Made by a program: the position numbers and the translations under genes. Below the pieces are notes generated by a model that did no database searches, had not been told where the DNA came from, and saw only the letters and a program-made list of their open reading frames with translations. A DNA stretch of 55,025 nucleotides, from NCBI RefSeq assembly GCF_004795055.1, contig NZ_SSBJ01000043.1, forward strand, positions 1 to 55,025. Direction: 5' to 3'. Of this stretch, positions 1 to 8,619 are shown in pieces. The DNA is from Streptomyces sp. A1136. GTDB taxonomy: Bacteria > Actinomycetota > Actinomycetes > Streptomycetales > Streptomycetaceae. Within the stretch, counting starts at the first letter, position 1, and each line of letters begins with the position of its first letter.

Positions 1-292
1 GATCTTCACCCCTCCCCCTCCGCGGGGAGGGGTGACGCTCCGCGTCATCCCAGGGAAGGCGGCCCGCTCCGCGGCCCGCGAGGGCAGGCCAGGTTGCAAA
101 CTAGAAAGCAGCTGGTCAGCTGGGGTTCAAACAGACGCAGCGACGCGGGGAGGAGGTGCCTCACCCTGCCGGAATTCCGGCTTTCCCGAATTCGGATTCG
201 ACTTTCTAATCCCGCTTCGCGGAATTAGAACCAGGTGGCCGATGTTTATGTGACGGCTTTCCTGCGGCTCTGATCTCTTCGCGATCAGAGCC
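1..292. other. Left terminal hairpin array, telomere-like
   Basis: The first 292 bases fold into successive short inverted repeats, mostly with three-base loops. They are 7-34 (11-bp stem, inner C-TCC-G with one bulged base), 33-47 (TGACGC, loop TCC), 61-76 (loop TCC, one bulge), 155-165 (GGTG, loop CCT), 204-230 (loop TTC) and 266-292 (loop TTC). On the complementary strand, which would be the 3' overhang, the main loop reads C-GGA-G. Streptomyces telomeres are known for palindromes that fold the 3' overhang into GNA-type loops. Together with tpg at 2,023 this supports a true end. The sequence is not the archetypal Streptomyces telomere. Whether base 1 is the physical terminus cannot be told from sequence. 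Confidence 0.65.
92..119 (+). repeat. 28-bp inverted repeat, left copy
   Basis: These 28 bases recur exactly, inverted, at 54,123-54,150. They contain TTGCAAACTAG at 94-104. This is the only long identity I found between the two ends, so the arms do not share a long terminal inverted repeat. It may be a protein binding site used at both ends, or a remnant of arm recombination. Confidence 0.85.
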
Positions 293-656
293 AATAAGGC
301 GATTCTTGCAACGATTTGAATTGACGTCAACTGGGGCTCTGGAATTTCTTCCATCTTACGCCCCCGTGGGGTTAGCGAATACCCCAATAGTGCCTTTGTG
401 TTGACGTTCTCGTGGAGGAACTCCGTTGGATCTAGGCTCGGGTTAGGAACTGAGCTCCAGTGTCGTCTACCCCTGCGAGGCTGCGGCTGTTGTCCTTGGC
501 CGGCGACCGCGGCGCGGACGCGCGGTCACAGTCGGAGCAGCTTCGGGCGCGGCCCTGTGTGCCTCAGCGGTCGGCGGATGGGATCGGCGTGACACCGCGT
601 TCTGCGTGCGCTGCGCGTGCGTTCCGTTCGAGCACCGGTAGGCATCCTCAAGGGGG

Positions 657-1154
657 GTGGGCAAGCCTGGCTTGCCCACCCGTGCAGGGCTTGCCCACCC
701 CCCTCACAGGCTTGCCCAGTGACCTGGGGAAACAGCCTTCAACCTCACAGACCAATAGTGCGATCCGGGCATCTTGGGCGTTCTGCCTCACAGGTTCGAA
801 GCCCTGTGAGGTTGCACCGGCCGTCCTTTGACCGCCCGTCACCGCTCCTGAACAGCCGCCCCCTGGCCATCCTGCGAACGTGGGCAAGCCAGGCTTGCCC
901 GCCGCGCGAAGGCTTGCCCAGCTGGAGCAGCCAGGCTTGCCCACCCCACCCCAAGGCGTGCAAGAGGGGTTGCCCGCCCCGGCCCGGGGGCTGGCTCGCC
1001 TCCCCCGCACCGGCCCCGGAGGGTTGCACCGGAAGGGGGCTGGAGGGTTGCACGTAGAGGTGCACTACGAGTTGCACCGGAGGTGTGACCGGGAGTGGGA
1101 CCCTCCCTTTTGCGATCTTGAGTATCGTGCCTGGTCAGGCCCGGTGGGCAAGCC
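657..1154. repeat. Repeat family GGCTTGCCCA (both orientations)
   Basis: The gene-free left region holds at least eight copies of GGCTTGCCCA or its complement. A near-perfect palindrome occupies 657-681 (GGTGGGCAAGCC, one base, GGCTTGCCCACC). Direct copies follow near 687 and 708, a second palindrome lies near 880-900, and further copies near 910, 932 and 1143. Mixed direct and inverted iterons of this size suit a Rep, partition or transfer protein binding field. No credible gene was seen between 293 and 2,022. Confidence 0.75.
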
Positions 1155-1369
1155 CCATCGCCGCGACGACACCTCTTTCTTCGCGGTAGTCGAAGGGAGA
1201 GGTATCTCCTGATCGGGGGGCCGGCCGCGCGAGGCGCAGGTTCCCTTCTGCGGTGCAACGCGTCGTGCAACACAGCCCTCAGGCAGCCTCAGCGGTGGAG
1301 TTCGTGCAGGTCAGCGCTGCAACGCAGCTCGTGGTGCAGTTGTGTGTTGCAGCGCTCTGTTGCACGGCG
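1022..1369. repeat. Repeat family GTTGCAC
   Basis: Short copies of GTTGCAC or its complement GTGCAAC recur near 1023, 1047, 1073, 1252, 1265 and 1361, with related GTGCA and TTGCAG elements between them. They adjoin the GGCTTGCCCA family and share the TTGC core, so one protein could recognise both. The family is short and degenerate and is less certain than its neighbours. Confidence 0.5.
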
Positions 1370-1383
1370 CCACTACCACAGCC

Positions 1384-1848
1384 CCCCTTGACCGCGGTCT
1401 GCTGGCCGTGTCCGAGGCTGGTCAAGGGGGTCCGTTTTGGCCCCTTGACCATAGGGTTTGGCCGCTCCAGCTCCGGATGTCGCCTCGCCGTCGCTGGAGC
1501 GCACCGCGACGCTGAGCGCCTCGGTGAGAGCCTCCCGGGCGGGCTGCGGGCCCACTCAACTCGGAAGCCGTTAGGGGGCCGTGTGGGGGCTCCTGAGGGC
1601 TTCCGGGTCCACCGAGAGGGCGGCCAGGGCGCAGTGGAGGGCGTGGACCCCGTGGCGGCCGAGTGTCCACGGTGCGACGGCCCACCTATCTGGGGCGCTG
1701 CCCGTTCGGCATCGCCGAGGCCGGGCTGATGGCGGGGGCCGGGGGCACTTGAGCACAGGTTGGTTGGCCGCAGTCGACTCGGCACGGGTCTGAACTTCGC
1801 CCAGGACCCTTGTGGAGAAGTAGTCGGCGTTCTGCTGGCCCCTTGACC
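1384..1848. repeat. Repeat family CCCCTTGACC
   Basis: CCCCTTGACC occurs near 1384, 1440 and 1838, and its complement GGTCAAGGGG near 1420. The first two form a widely spaced inverted pair. The element contains TTGAC, so promoter boxes are a trivial alternative for single copies, but four matches of ten bases in 460 bp are unlikely by chance. Confidence 0.55.
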
Positions 1849-1894
1849 TCGTGTCCTGAGCTGCAGGTTCGCTGATCCGGCAGGCGTCGGTGAG

Positions 1895-1966
1895 GCAAGT
1901 TGTGGAGCAAGTTGTGCGGCAAGTTGTGGGGCAATTTGTGGAGCAAGTTGTAGGGCAACTTGTAGG
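1895..1966 (+). repeat. Six tandem 12-bp repeats, GCAAGTTGTGGR
   Basis: Six adjacent 12-base units with consensus GCAAGTTGTGGR run without gaps. The fourth unit has a T and the sixth a C inside the core, and a seventh begins and breaks off. They are AT-richer than the surroundings and lie just past the tpg terminator. Tandem iterons like this are typical of plasmid origins or incompatibility loci. They fit either the origin-iteron or the telomere-protein-site hypothesis. Confidence 0.8.
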
Positions 1967-1974
1967 GCAAGGAA

Positions 1975-2015
1975 AAGGGTGAGGCCCCCGGCTTCACTCC
2001 GGGGGCCTCACCCTT
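1975..2015 (-). terminator. Terminator after tpg
   Basis: A perfect 17-bp inverted repeat with a 7-base loop starts 8 bases past the tpg stop codon. It is the expected intrinsic terminator for the tap-tpg transcript. The arms are symmetrical, so it could also stop transcripts from the left repeat region. Confidence 0.85.
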
Positions 2016-2022
2016 CAATGCG

Positions 2023-2604
2023 TCAGAAATTGAAGTCCATGTAGCGGACGTCTCCGAACTCGATTTCCGTGTACTGGTTGTCTCCTCCGGCTTCCCGGAT
2101 GTATTCGTTTTGGATGTACTCGCGGACGATGCGCTGGGCTTCTTCTTCGTCGCCGTCTTCGAGTGCCTGCCAGAGGGGCGTGGCGTAGTGGGGCGGGAGG
2201 GTTTCGGCGATGTGCCGCATGCGCGGGTCCGGGGTGTGCGTTCCAGAGTGGCTGTTGGAGTAGCCGAACTCGGCCTTGCCGTTGATCTTCACGGGGGCCG
2301 TCTTGGCCTGCTGGGCGACCTTCTTCTGGACGTTGGGCTTCCAGACTGCGCGTACCTCGCTCGCCAGCTTCTCCTCGATGTGCTTGGGCGGGTTCTTGCG
2401 CTTGCCGTTGACGTAGCGGCGGAAGGAGTCGGGGTGGATGCCGAGGCGGGCGGCGGCGCGCTGGACGGCGCCGGCCTCGCCGCCCTTCTTCTTCTCGTCT
2501 CGGAGCAGGGCAGCGGCGCGGCCCTTGGTGGTCTTGGGGATGGCCTGCGCTTCGGTCATTTTGGCGTGGACGGCGCGGCGGAGTCCGTCGAGGAACTTGC
2601 CCAT
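2023..2604 (-). CDS. tpg: Telomere terminal protein Tpg
   Basis: A 193-residue protein of the usual Tpg length (about 185). Tpg is bound covalently to the 5' ends of Streptomyces linear replicons and primes synthesis that fills the 3' overhang. As recalled for the family, it has an N-terminal helix-turn-helix-like segment (here AVQRAAARLGIHPDSFRRYV, about residues 45-65), a basic stretch (VWKPNVQKK), then a C-terminal half with DPRMRHI and LPPHYA and a closing acidic-aromatic tail (RYMDFNF). ATG at 2604 gives the family-like start MGKFLDGL; a GTG at 2616 overlaps the upstream stop as GTGA and is the alternative. It is translationally coupled to the Tap-like gene, as tap and tpg usually are. 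Confidence 0.88.
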   Translation of the reverse strand: MGKFLDGLRRAVHAKMTEAQAIPKTTKGRAAALLRDEKKKGGEAGAVQRAAARLGIHPDSFRRYVNGKRKNPPKHIEEKLASEVRAVWKPNVQKKVAQQAKTAPVKINGKAEFGYSNSHSGTHTPDPRMRHIAETLPPHYATPLWQALEDGDEEEAQRIVREYIQNEYIREAGGDNQYTEIEFGDVRYMDFNF

Positions 2605-2612
2605 GGGGTGTC

Positions 2613-5600
2613 TCACTCTCCTTCGTCGTTGCGCTCGCCCTCACGGGGGGCGATGTAGCGGGCGGGGTTGACCTTCTCGCTCATCTGGACGTACCAGTCC
2701 ATGGAGCGGGCTCCTTCGAGCTTGGCCCAGCCCGGGGAGACGCCGAGGCGGAAGGCTCCGGGCACCTGGGTGCCGTCGGCGTTGCGCGGGATGATCTCCA
2801 GCGGGGAGGGGCTGTTGGCCGGGTAGATGACGCAGTCGCTGTAGGCGGCGAGCGGGGCCAGGCCGGTGAGCTGCTGGGTCTTGACGATGCGGCGGTGCTG
2901 GATGACGCGGGCGGTGGAGATGATGGAGGCCCGGATGTCGGGCCGCCACCAGGGCTTCTCCAGCTCGGGCCAGGGCTGGCCGTCGACGTAGTTGCGGTAG
3001 CGGGCGGGGCTGCTGTTGAGGCGGCCGACGCCGGACTTCACGGACTGCTTGATGGCCCGGAGTACAAGGCGCTCGGTCTGGTCGCCTTCGCCGTTCTCGT
3101 AGCGCTCCATGGCCTCCAGGAAGGCTTCCGGGGTCATGTCCTCGGTGATGCCCAGGCGGGCCATGGTGGTCTTGTAGGCGGCCGCCAGGCGCTCGTTCCA
3201 GGGGTCGAGCCAGCCCGCGCCGAGGGGTTCGCGGAGCCAGCCTTCGAGGGGCTGGGGGTTGAGGCCGAGCTTGCGTGCGTAGTCGACGGTCTGGGTGGTG
3301 TACCAGCCGGGGCCGGTGGGGCGCTCGCCGTTGGCCGTGAAGGGGTTGGGCAGGCGGGGGTCGAGGTCGGCGCCGGAGAAGTCGACGCGCCAGGCTCCGG
3401 GGGTCTTCGGGTCGAAGGCGGGGCGGTGGTGGTGGACGGGGTCGCTGTCGCCGACCAGGAGTCGGGAGGCGCCGGAGAGGAAGCTGGTGTTGGTGTCGAT
3501 GCCGACGACGTGGGTGCGGGTGCGCTCGTCCTTTTCGGGGGCACGGTGCCATGACCAGGCTTCTTCGCGCATGACCTGGTCGTCGGGGCGGTCGTTGCCG
3601 TAGAGCGCGTGGACGACGGGGTGTTCGGCGCGGGTCTCGCAGGGCGCCGGCTGGCGGGGCTGGGTGAGGGAGCCTTCGACGGGGCCGGAGACGTAGGTCT
3701 CGGTGACCTCGCCGGTGGCCTCGTCGATGTTCTCGACCCGTACCGGGCGGGTGGCGGGGCGCAGCTGGAGCATTAGTTCCAGGCCGGAGGTGGCGACGGT
3801 GCCGCGAGGGGCGATGACGCGCTGGGCGTAGAGGCCGAGGGTGCGGGCGATCTCGGGGGCGGGCATGTCGTCGGGCAGGGACCACTGGGATTCCTTGCCG
3901 AGGGCTCCCCAGGGGGCGATGCCGAGCTGGACGCACATGCGGCGGCCGCCGTCGACGGGCTTGTAGATCCGGGGCCAGGGGCCGAAGCCGCGGCGGGTGA
4001 GGGACCAGCCGGCCTTCTCGATGGCCTTGATGACCCGGTGCCCGTCTTCGAGGCGCTGGCCGCGCTCATCTTCGAGTTCGGCGGGCAGGCCGAGCTTCTT
4101 GGTGGCGCTGGCAGTGAGGATGACCATGGGGTCGGCGTCGGTGCCCCAGCGGTGGAGGCGGGCCTGGCCCAGTCCGGCGTCCAGGGCCCACTTCACGAGG
4201 GTGGGGATGGAGCGAGCGGGGCAGTCGAGGGTGCGGCCGTCGACGAGGTGGGCGACGAGCTCGCCGTCCTCGGTGGCCTCAAGGACGGCGAGCGGCCCGT
4301 TGGGGTACGCCTCGGTGGTGGCGGCGAGGGTGAGCTGGGCGCGGGACTTGTGCGCGGGCGCCGTGATGGCGGTGGGACGCGGGGAGGGGGTCTCGGCGGG
4401 CGCGGTGGCCTGGGCCGGGATCGACGGCGTCACCGGGCCCGCGGGGGCGGCGGTGGCGAGGTGGGGGAAGACGGTGGCGTTGAGGTGCTGCAGAGCGGGG
4501 TCGAGGTAGCCGACGTCGCAGCGCGTGAAGCCGGGGATCTCCATGTGGGCCCAGACGCCGTCGCTGTGGTGAGTGGTGGGGTGGCCGCAGCGCACGCAGG
4601 TTCCGCTGGGCACGTCGTCCATCTGCACGGCCATATCGGGTTCCTCCTGTTCGGTCGTGGCGGGGCTTTCCGGTGCGGGGTGGCTGGTGGCGGTCTGCGG
4701 GACGGCGTCGGTGAGTTCGCCCTGGACGGGTTCGGCCGGCGGCTGGGTGCCATCGGGGTCGCCGTCGTGGCCGGGCCCCTCGCCGCCCTCCGGGCCCGCG
4801 CCGGGGCCACCGTCGTCACCGTCGGGCTTCGGAGGGACGTCGAGGTCCCAGACCTGCTCTGCCTTGAGGAGAAGCAGGCGCGGGTTGGCGTCGCCCACAC
4901 GGATCTGGTGGACCGCGACGCGGTCCTTCTGCCGGTCGTTGCGGATGGTGAGCCCGGCCTGAAGGAGAGCTTCGGGCAGGGAGCGGGAGCCGATGCCCTG
5001 GACGCGCGGGTCGCTGGCGGCCTTGAGGAGCAGGTGGAGTTCGGCGGTCTTCATGCCGACGGCCGGGCCCTTCTCGGGCAGCCAGTAGACGGCGGGGCCC
5101 TTGCCCTCCCAGTTGTCGGAGCCGTCGCGCGCCTGGGTGACGCCCTGGACCTGCTCGACCTCGCCGGGGACGGCGGGGCTGATGACGCCCTTTTCGTCGC
5201 GGACGTGCGCGCGGCCGCTGGCGAGCGCAGCGCGAACGATCTCTACCACGGCGGCGCTGAGGTCGTCCTGGACGCCGACCTGGTCGTCGTACTTGCGGGC
5301 CTGGCGGGCCAGGGACAGCGCGAGGGGGGTCGCGACGGTGGCGATGAGGTCTTCCATGTCCAGGCCGGTGACGGCCGCCAGGAGCCCGTATCCGGACAGC
5401 ATGGCAGCGGCGGCGCTGATGACGCCGTCCATGGCGCCGGATGCCTTGGGCATCGCCGCTTCCACGTACGGCAGGAAGCACTTGAGGGCCTTGGCTTCGA
5501 GGTCGGCCAGGTACTCCTCCACCTTCTCGATGCCGTGGAGGTGGGCGATGATCCGGTCGCCGATGGTGCGCAGCGGCACGGCGAGGGAGGCGTGGCCGCC

Positions 5601-7829
5601 GTCGCGGTACCAGCGCCAGTCGACCTCTCCGCCTTCCTGGGAGAGGTAGAGGACGACGGTGCGGCGGTAGAGGGAGGGCTGCATGGTGGGCGGCAGCATC
5701 TGGGCTGCGACGACCGGGATGGCGCGGGCGTAGTTGCTCGCCCGCGCGGTCATGTCGCGGTTGCGGCGGCCGCGGAGTTCTCCGGCGTTGCCCGCGCCGC
5801 GCAGGATCATCTCCAGCTTGGCGTTGGCGTCGCGGAGCTCCATGGCGGAGGAGGCCCGGGTGATGGCGACGTCGTCGATGAGGGAGGGCATGTCGCCCTC
5901 GAACTCGATCGCGCACTCCATGTCGGTGATGGTGGCGCTGAATCCCTTGGTGACCACGGGGGGCCACAGCTTGGGGCGGGGGGTGAGGAGCAGGGAGCGG
6001 CCGACGTTGCCGGCCTGGGTCTTGCCGGAGTTGGGTTCGGCTTCGGCTACGACGGAGGCGGCGACGGGGCTGAGGGAGAAGCCCATGGAGCGGGCGCCGA
6101 CGGCCATGCCGAAGGAGGCCACCCATCCGTGCTCGCAGACGGTGGTCATGGCGGCCTTGCACTCGTCGTCGCTGGCCGTGCGGTCCAGCGGGGCGGCGGC
6201 TCGGGCCAGGGCCTCCGGGGCGCCGATGAGGCGGACCTGGCGGTCTTCGGGGAACGTGCGGCCGTCGGCGAAGACGTAGGTGCGGCCGACGTCGGGGAGG
6301 GTGTGCCAGCCGGTGCGCTTGACGACGGGGGTGCGCGGGAGCTTGCGGCCCTGGGTCTCGACGCAGTTGAAGAGCACTTCGCGGACCGGCTTGGCGCCGG
6401 TGCCGACGGCGTCCGGGTACTTGTCCCACGCCTCGCCGGTGCGCAGGTCCGCGGCTTCGACGGTGTTGGTGTCGGCGCCGACGCGGATCGTGAAGTACTT
6501 GCCGGTGATCTTGCCGTCGTCGCCGAGGACGACGAGGCGTTCTTCGACCTCCGGGGCCCATTCCAGCTCGATGTCCCAGGTCCGCTTGTCCCCTCGGCCG
6601 GTCGCCTTCCACAGGGCGCCCTCGGCGCCGTACTCGGTGGAGTAGCACCAGACGGAGGAGCCCTGGATCAGCTCGCCCGGGGCCCGGGTGGCGGGGCCGG
6701 TGGCCTTCTTCTCCTTCTCCGCCTTGCCCTTGGCGGCCGCCGGGTTCTCCTCGCTGTCGGCCTGGGCGTCGGTGGCTGGGGCCCCCTGGCCGGTGGCCGG
6801 GCCGATAAGGCCGGTGGAGGCCAGGTCGGCGTGGGGGACGTCTATGGCGTCGGCGGTGGTGTGCCCGGCGGCGAAGTGGTCGGAGGCGTCGGCCTTCGGC
6901 GTTTCGACGGCCGGGTAGACGACCCGCAGGTCGATCGTCACGCCAGGCTCGCCGTTGGCGAAGGGCTCGGCGTGCAGGACGCCGGAAGTCAGGAGCTGGT
7001 TGGCGACGTATCCGGCGTGGGTGAGTCCGGCCTTGTCGCGGTCGGCCCAGATGACGACGGCGCGGGCGCCGCGCAGCTGCTCGGTGTGGGCGGGCAGCCA
7101 CTTGTTGCCGTCGCCCTTGTCGGCGCCAAAGGGCGCGGAGACGGCGATCTCCCCGGCGGCCGTGAGGGTGTCGCGGTCGCCTTCGCCCTCGCAGACGTGG
7201 ATGGTGCGGCCTTCGGCGATGGCTTCGGCCAGGCCCGGGGTGCCGAACAGCGGGACGCCCCCCGAGGGCTTCCCGTTGGGGTAGGCGGTCCGGAAGGTCT
7301 TCTCGCGGCAGCCTTCGGTGGTGCAGCGCTTGCGGTGGATACGGGCGATGATCAGCCCGTTCTCGTCGGCGTAGGTGTGGGTGGCCTCGTGCGCGTAGGA
7401 GTGCTCGTGGTCGGCCTTGGGCTTCGGCTCGGCGGCCGGTGCCTGGCTGGGCGCGGCGGTGGGGCGGGGCACGGACGTACGGCGACGCGGGAAGGGGGTG
7501 GCCGCCGCGCGCTTGGCGGCGAATTCCGGGCTCGGGCCGTCGAACAGGTCGGCCTTGCTGAGGCCGAGGGCCTCGCGGATCGTCTCGACGGTGCACGCCG
7601 TGTCGGCGTGGCAGTGCAGCATCATCGCGCCCGCGCGGGAGGATGTCGGCGGCTTCCAGTCACCGGACATGGACGCGTTCGCGTCGTCGTGGGACGGGCA
7701 GCGGGCGTCGAGTCCGGAGTCGCCGCGGGCGCGCGGGGCGCAGCCGGCCGTCTCCAGCGCGGTGAAAACGCGCTCGTACGACGAGCGGTCGGAGGCCGCC
7801 GGGCGGCCCACGAGAGTGAGCGTCGTCAC
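2613..7829 (-). CDS. Primase-helicase protein with Tap-like C-terminus
   Basis: A single 1,738-residue frame. A CHC2-type primase zinc motif lies near residues 44-79 (CPSHDD, LHCHA). A Toprim domain follows at about 208-300 (CEGEGD, WADRDKAG). An ATPase has Walker A EPNSGKTQ near 598 and a Walker B-like LIDD near 651. A cysteine pair (CVRCG) lies around 1070. From about 1180 to the end it resembles, from memory, the telomere-associated protein Tap (blocks GIAPWGALGKES, FTANGERPTGPGWY, RLGVSPGWAKLEGA). Tap normally is about 740 residues and recruits Tpg to telomeres. The GTG start at 7829 overlaps the leader ORF stop as GTGA, and its stop overlaps the alternative tpg start. The fused layout suggests one protein that primes or unwinds DNA and docks Tpg. 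The Tap match needs an alignment. Confidence 0.78.
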   Translation of the reverse strand: MTTLTLVGRPAASDRSSYERVFTALETAGCAPRARGDSGLDARCPSHDDANASMSGDWKPPTSSRAGAMMLHCHADTACTVETIREALGLSKADLFDGPSPEFAAKRAAATPFPRRRTSVPRPTAAPSQAPAAEPKPKADHEHSYAHEATHTYADENGLIIARIHRKRCTTEGCREKTFRTAYPNGKPSGGVPLFGTPGLAEAIAEGRTIHVCEGEGDRDTLTAAGEIAVSAPFGADKGDGNKWLPAHTEQLRGARAVVIWADRDKAGLTHAGYVANQLLTSGVLHAEPFANGEPGVTIDLRVVYPAVETPKADASDHFAAGHTTADAIDVPHADLASTGLIGPATGQGAPATDAQADSEENPAAAKGKAEKEKKATGPATRAPGELIQGSSVWCYSTEYGAEGALWKATGRGDKRTWDIELEWAPEVEERLVVLGDDGKITGKYFTIRVGADTNTVEAADLRTGEAWDKYPDAVGTGAKPVREVLFNCVETQGRKLPRTPVVKRTGWHTLPDVGRTYVFADGRTFPEDRQVRLIGAPEALARAAAPLDRTASDDECKAAMTTVCEHGWVASFGMAVGARSMGFSLSPVAASVVAEAEPNSGKTQAGNVGRSLLLTPRPKLWPPVVTKGFSATITDMECAIEFEGDMPSLIDDVAITRASSAMELRDANAKLEMILRGAGNAGELRGRRNRDMTARASNYARAIPVVAAQMLPPTMQPSLYRRTVVLYLSQEGGEVDWRWYRDGGHASLAVPLRTIGDRIIAHLHGIEKVEEYLADLEAKALKCFLPYVEAAMPKASGAMDGVISAAAAMLSGYGLLAAVTGLDMEDLIATVATPLALSLARQARKYDDQVGVQDDLSAAVVEIVRAALASGRAHVRDEKGVISPAVPGEVEQVQGVTQARDGSDNWEGKGPAVYWLPEKGPAVGMKTAELHLLLKAASDPRVQGIGSRSLPEALLQAGLTIRNDRQKDRVAVHQIRVGDANPRLLLLKAEQVWDLDVPPKPDGDDGGPGAGPEGGEGPGHDGDPDGTQPPAEPVQGELTDAVPQTATSHPAPESPATTEQEEPDMAVQMDDVPSGTCVRCGHPTTHHSDGVWAHMEIPGFTRCDVGYLDPALQHLNATVFPHLATAAPAGPVTPSIPAQATAPAETPSPRPTAITAPAHKSRAQLTLAATTEAYPNGPLAVLEATEDGELVAHLVDGRTLDCPARSIPTLVKWALDAGLGQARLHRWGTDADPMVILTASATKKLGLPAELEDERGQRLEDGHRVIKAIEKAGWSLTRRGFGPWPRIYKPVDGGRRMCVQLGIAPWGALGKESQWSLPDDMPAPEIARTLGLYAQRVIAPRGTVATSGLELMLQLRPATRPVRVENIDEATGEVTETYVSGPVEGSLTQPRQPAPCETRAEHPVVHALYGNDRPDDQVMREEAWSWHRAPEKDERTRTHVVGIDTNTSFLSGASRLLVGDSDPVHHHRPAFDPKTPGAWRVDFSGADLDPRLPNPFTANGERPTGPGWYTTQTVDYARKLGLNPQPLEGWLREPLGAGWLDPWNERLAAAYKTTMARLGITEDMTPEAFLEAMERYENGEGDQTERLVLRAIKQSVKSGVGRLNSSPARYRNYVDGQPWPELEKPWWRPDIRASIISTARVIQHRRIVKTQQLTGLAPLAAYSDCVIYPANSPSPLEIIPRNADGTQVPGAFRLGVSPGWAKLEGARSMDWYVQMSEKVNPARYIAPREGERNDEGE

Positions 7830-7912
7830 TGGGCACCACCGCCGGAGATGGACACGGTCGGGGTGACATTCGGGACATTTGACTTGGTGATGTAGTGGAT
7901 GGCCGAAGCCAT
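7826..7912 (-). CDS. 28-residue leader ORF before the Tap-like gene
   Basis: ATG at 7912 sits 6 bases behind a strong GGAGAGG ribosome site and runs to a TGA that overlaps the GTG of the large gene. The product starts MASAIHYITK and is rich in Ser, Thr and Asn, with no domain seen. The large gene has no ribosome site of its own, so this ORF probably delivers ribosomes to it. A hairpin at 7977-7995 lies in the untranslated leader. It could be only a coupling device rather than a functional peptide. Confidence 0.6.
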   Translation of the reverse strand: MASAIHYITKSNVPNVTPTVSISGGGAQ

Positions 7913-8031
7913 GGGTACCCTCTCCAACAGCGGAAGGCGTACCTGCCGACCCACAGACGGCTGATGAAGCCGAGACCCAGGGTTACCAGCCCTGGGGATG
8001 TGGACCAGGCAGTGCGCCTGAGATAGCGGTG

Positions 8032-8068
8032 AAGGCCCGGAAACTTCTTGCCAGGAGACCCGGGCCTT
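8032..8068 (-). terminator. Terminator after the 8,083 gene
   Basis: Inverted repeat AAGGCCCGG / CCGGGCCTT with a 19-base loop, starting 15 bases past the stop codon of the 124-residue gene. It separates that gene from the leader ORF and tap-tpg operon, which therefore needs its own promoter in 7,913-8,031. Confidence 0.6.
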
Positions 8069-8082
8069 TGTCGTGTTCGGGG

Positions 8083-8457
8083 TCAGGCTGCCGTTATGGC
8101 CCCCGATCCCTCGCCCTTCGTACGGACAATCTCCTCCACAACCTCGCGCAGCGCGTCGCAGGCACGCATCACGGCGTACGGGTCCTCGGCGATCGAGCGC
8201 GCCAGCTTCTCCGTGAGCATCCCGGCCGAGAACGCAGCCACGAGCCGCTGCCCGTTCTGCGGCGAGATCCCGCGCTTGATGCCAGCACCCGGAACACCGG
8301 CGATGTTCACGATCGTGGAGACGGACGGACGCGAGACGTTCCCCGCCATGCGTGCGATGTCCGTGGAGGTCACGCCCTGCGCTGCCGTCCCAGGAGCGCG
8401 CCGCGAGGTCACCCCCTCGGCCGGAAACTTCCGAGGAGTGCGCGGAGTTGCTGGCAC
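8083..8457 (-). CDS. Small putative HTH protein
   Basis: 124 residues, family not recognised. The stretch TSTDIARMAGNVSRPSVSTI (about 30-50) reads like a LacI- or XRE-type helix-turn-helix with one inserted residue. It is followed by a helical C-terminus with acidic and Arg residues. GTG at 8457 is preceded by GGAGG at good spacing. It is monocistronic between two hairpins and lies upstream of the tap-tpg operon on the same strand, so a regulator or accessory role there is possible but unproven. Confidence 0.6.
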   Translation of the reverse strand: MPATPRTPRKFPAEGVTSRRAPGTAAQGVTSTDIARMAGNVSRPSVSTIVNIAGVPGAGIKRGISPQNGQRLVAAFSAGMLTEKLARSIAEDPYAVMRACDALREVVEEIVRTKGEGSGAITAA

Positions 8458-8578
8458 CGTGAACCTCCAAACGTCCGAATGAAAATCTACTGACGCTGAA
8501 GGTACCGGATTTCACCGACACGCGGGCCACAAGACACCACTCCTTGCAAAATTCGTCACAGCTGTTCTCAGCGGGGTG

Positions 8579-8608
8579 GGCCCGGCCACCAGGTGGGGTG
8601 ACCGGGCC
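8579..8608 (-). terminator. Terminator after the beta-clamp gene
   Basis: GGCCCGG / CCGGGCC with a 16-base loop, beginning 11 bases past the clamp stop codon. It would end the long minus-strand transcript coming from about 12,553 or further upstream. Confidence 0.6.
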
Positions 8609-8619
8609 TACAGGGCGGG

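Noticed and set aside
398..1785. Several ORFs of 60-170 codons in the left region
   Set aside because: They overlap the repeat families, have no ribosome sites or domains and Arg/Pro/Gly-rich composition.
2641..3936. Arg/Pro-rich minus ORF of 431 codons
   Set aside because: It is another frame of the primase-Tap gene, with composition typical of frame shadows.
4038..7895. Plus-strand ORF of 1,285 codons
   Set aside because: It lies antisense to the primase-Tap gene, has low-complexity Gly/Val/Ala composition and no motif; a high-GC shadow frame.
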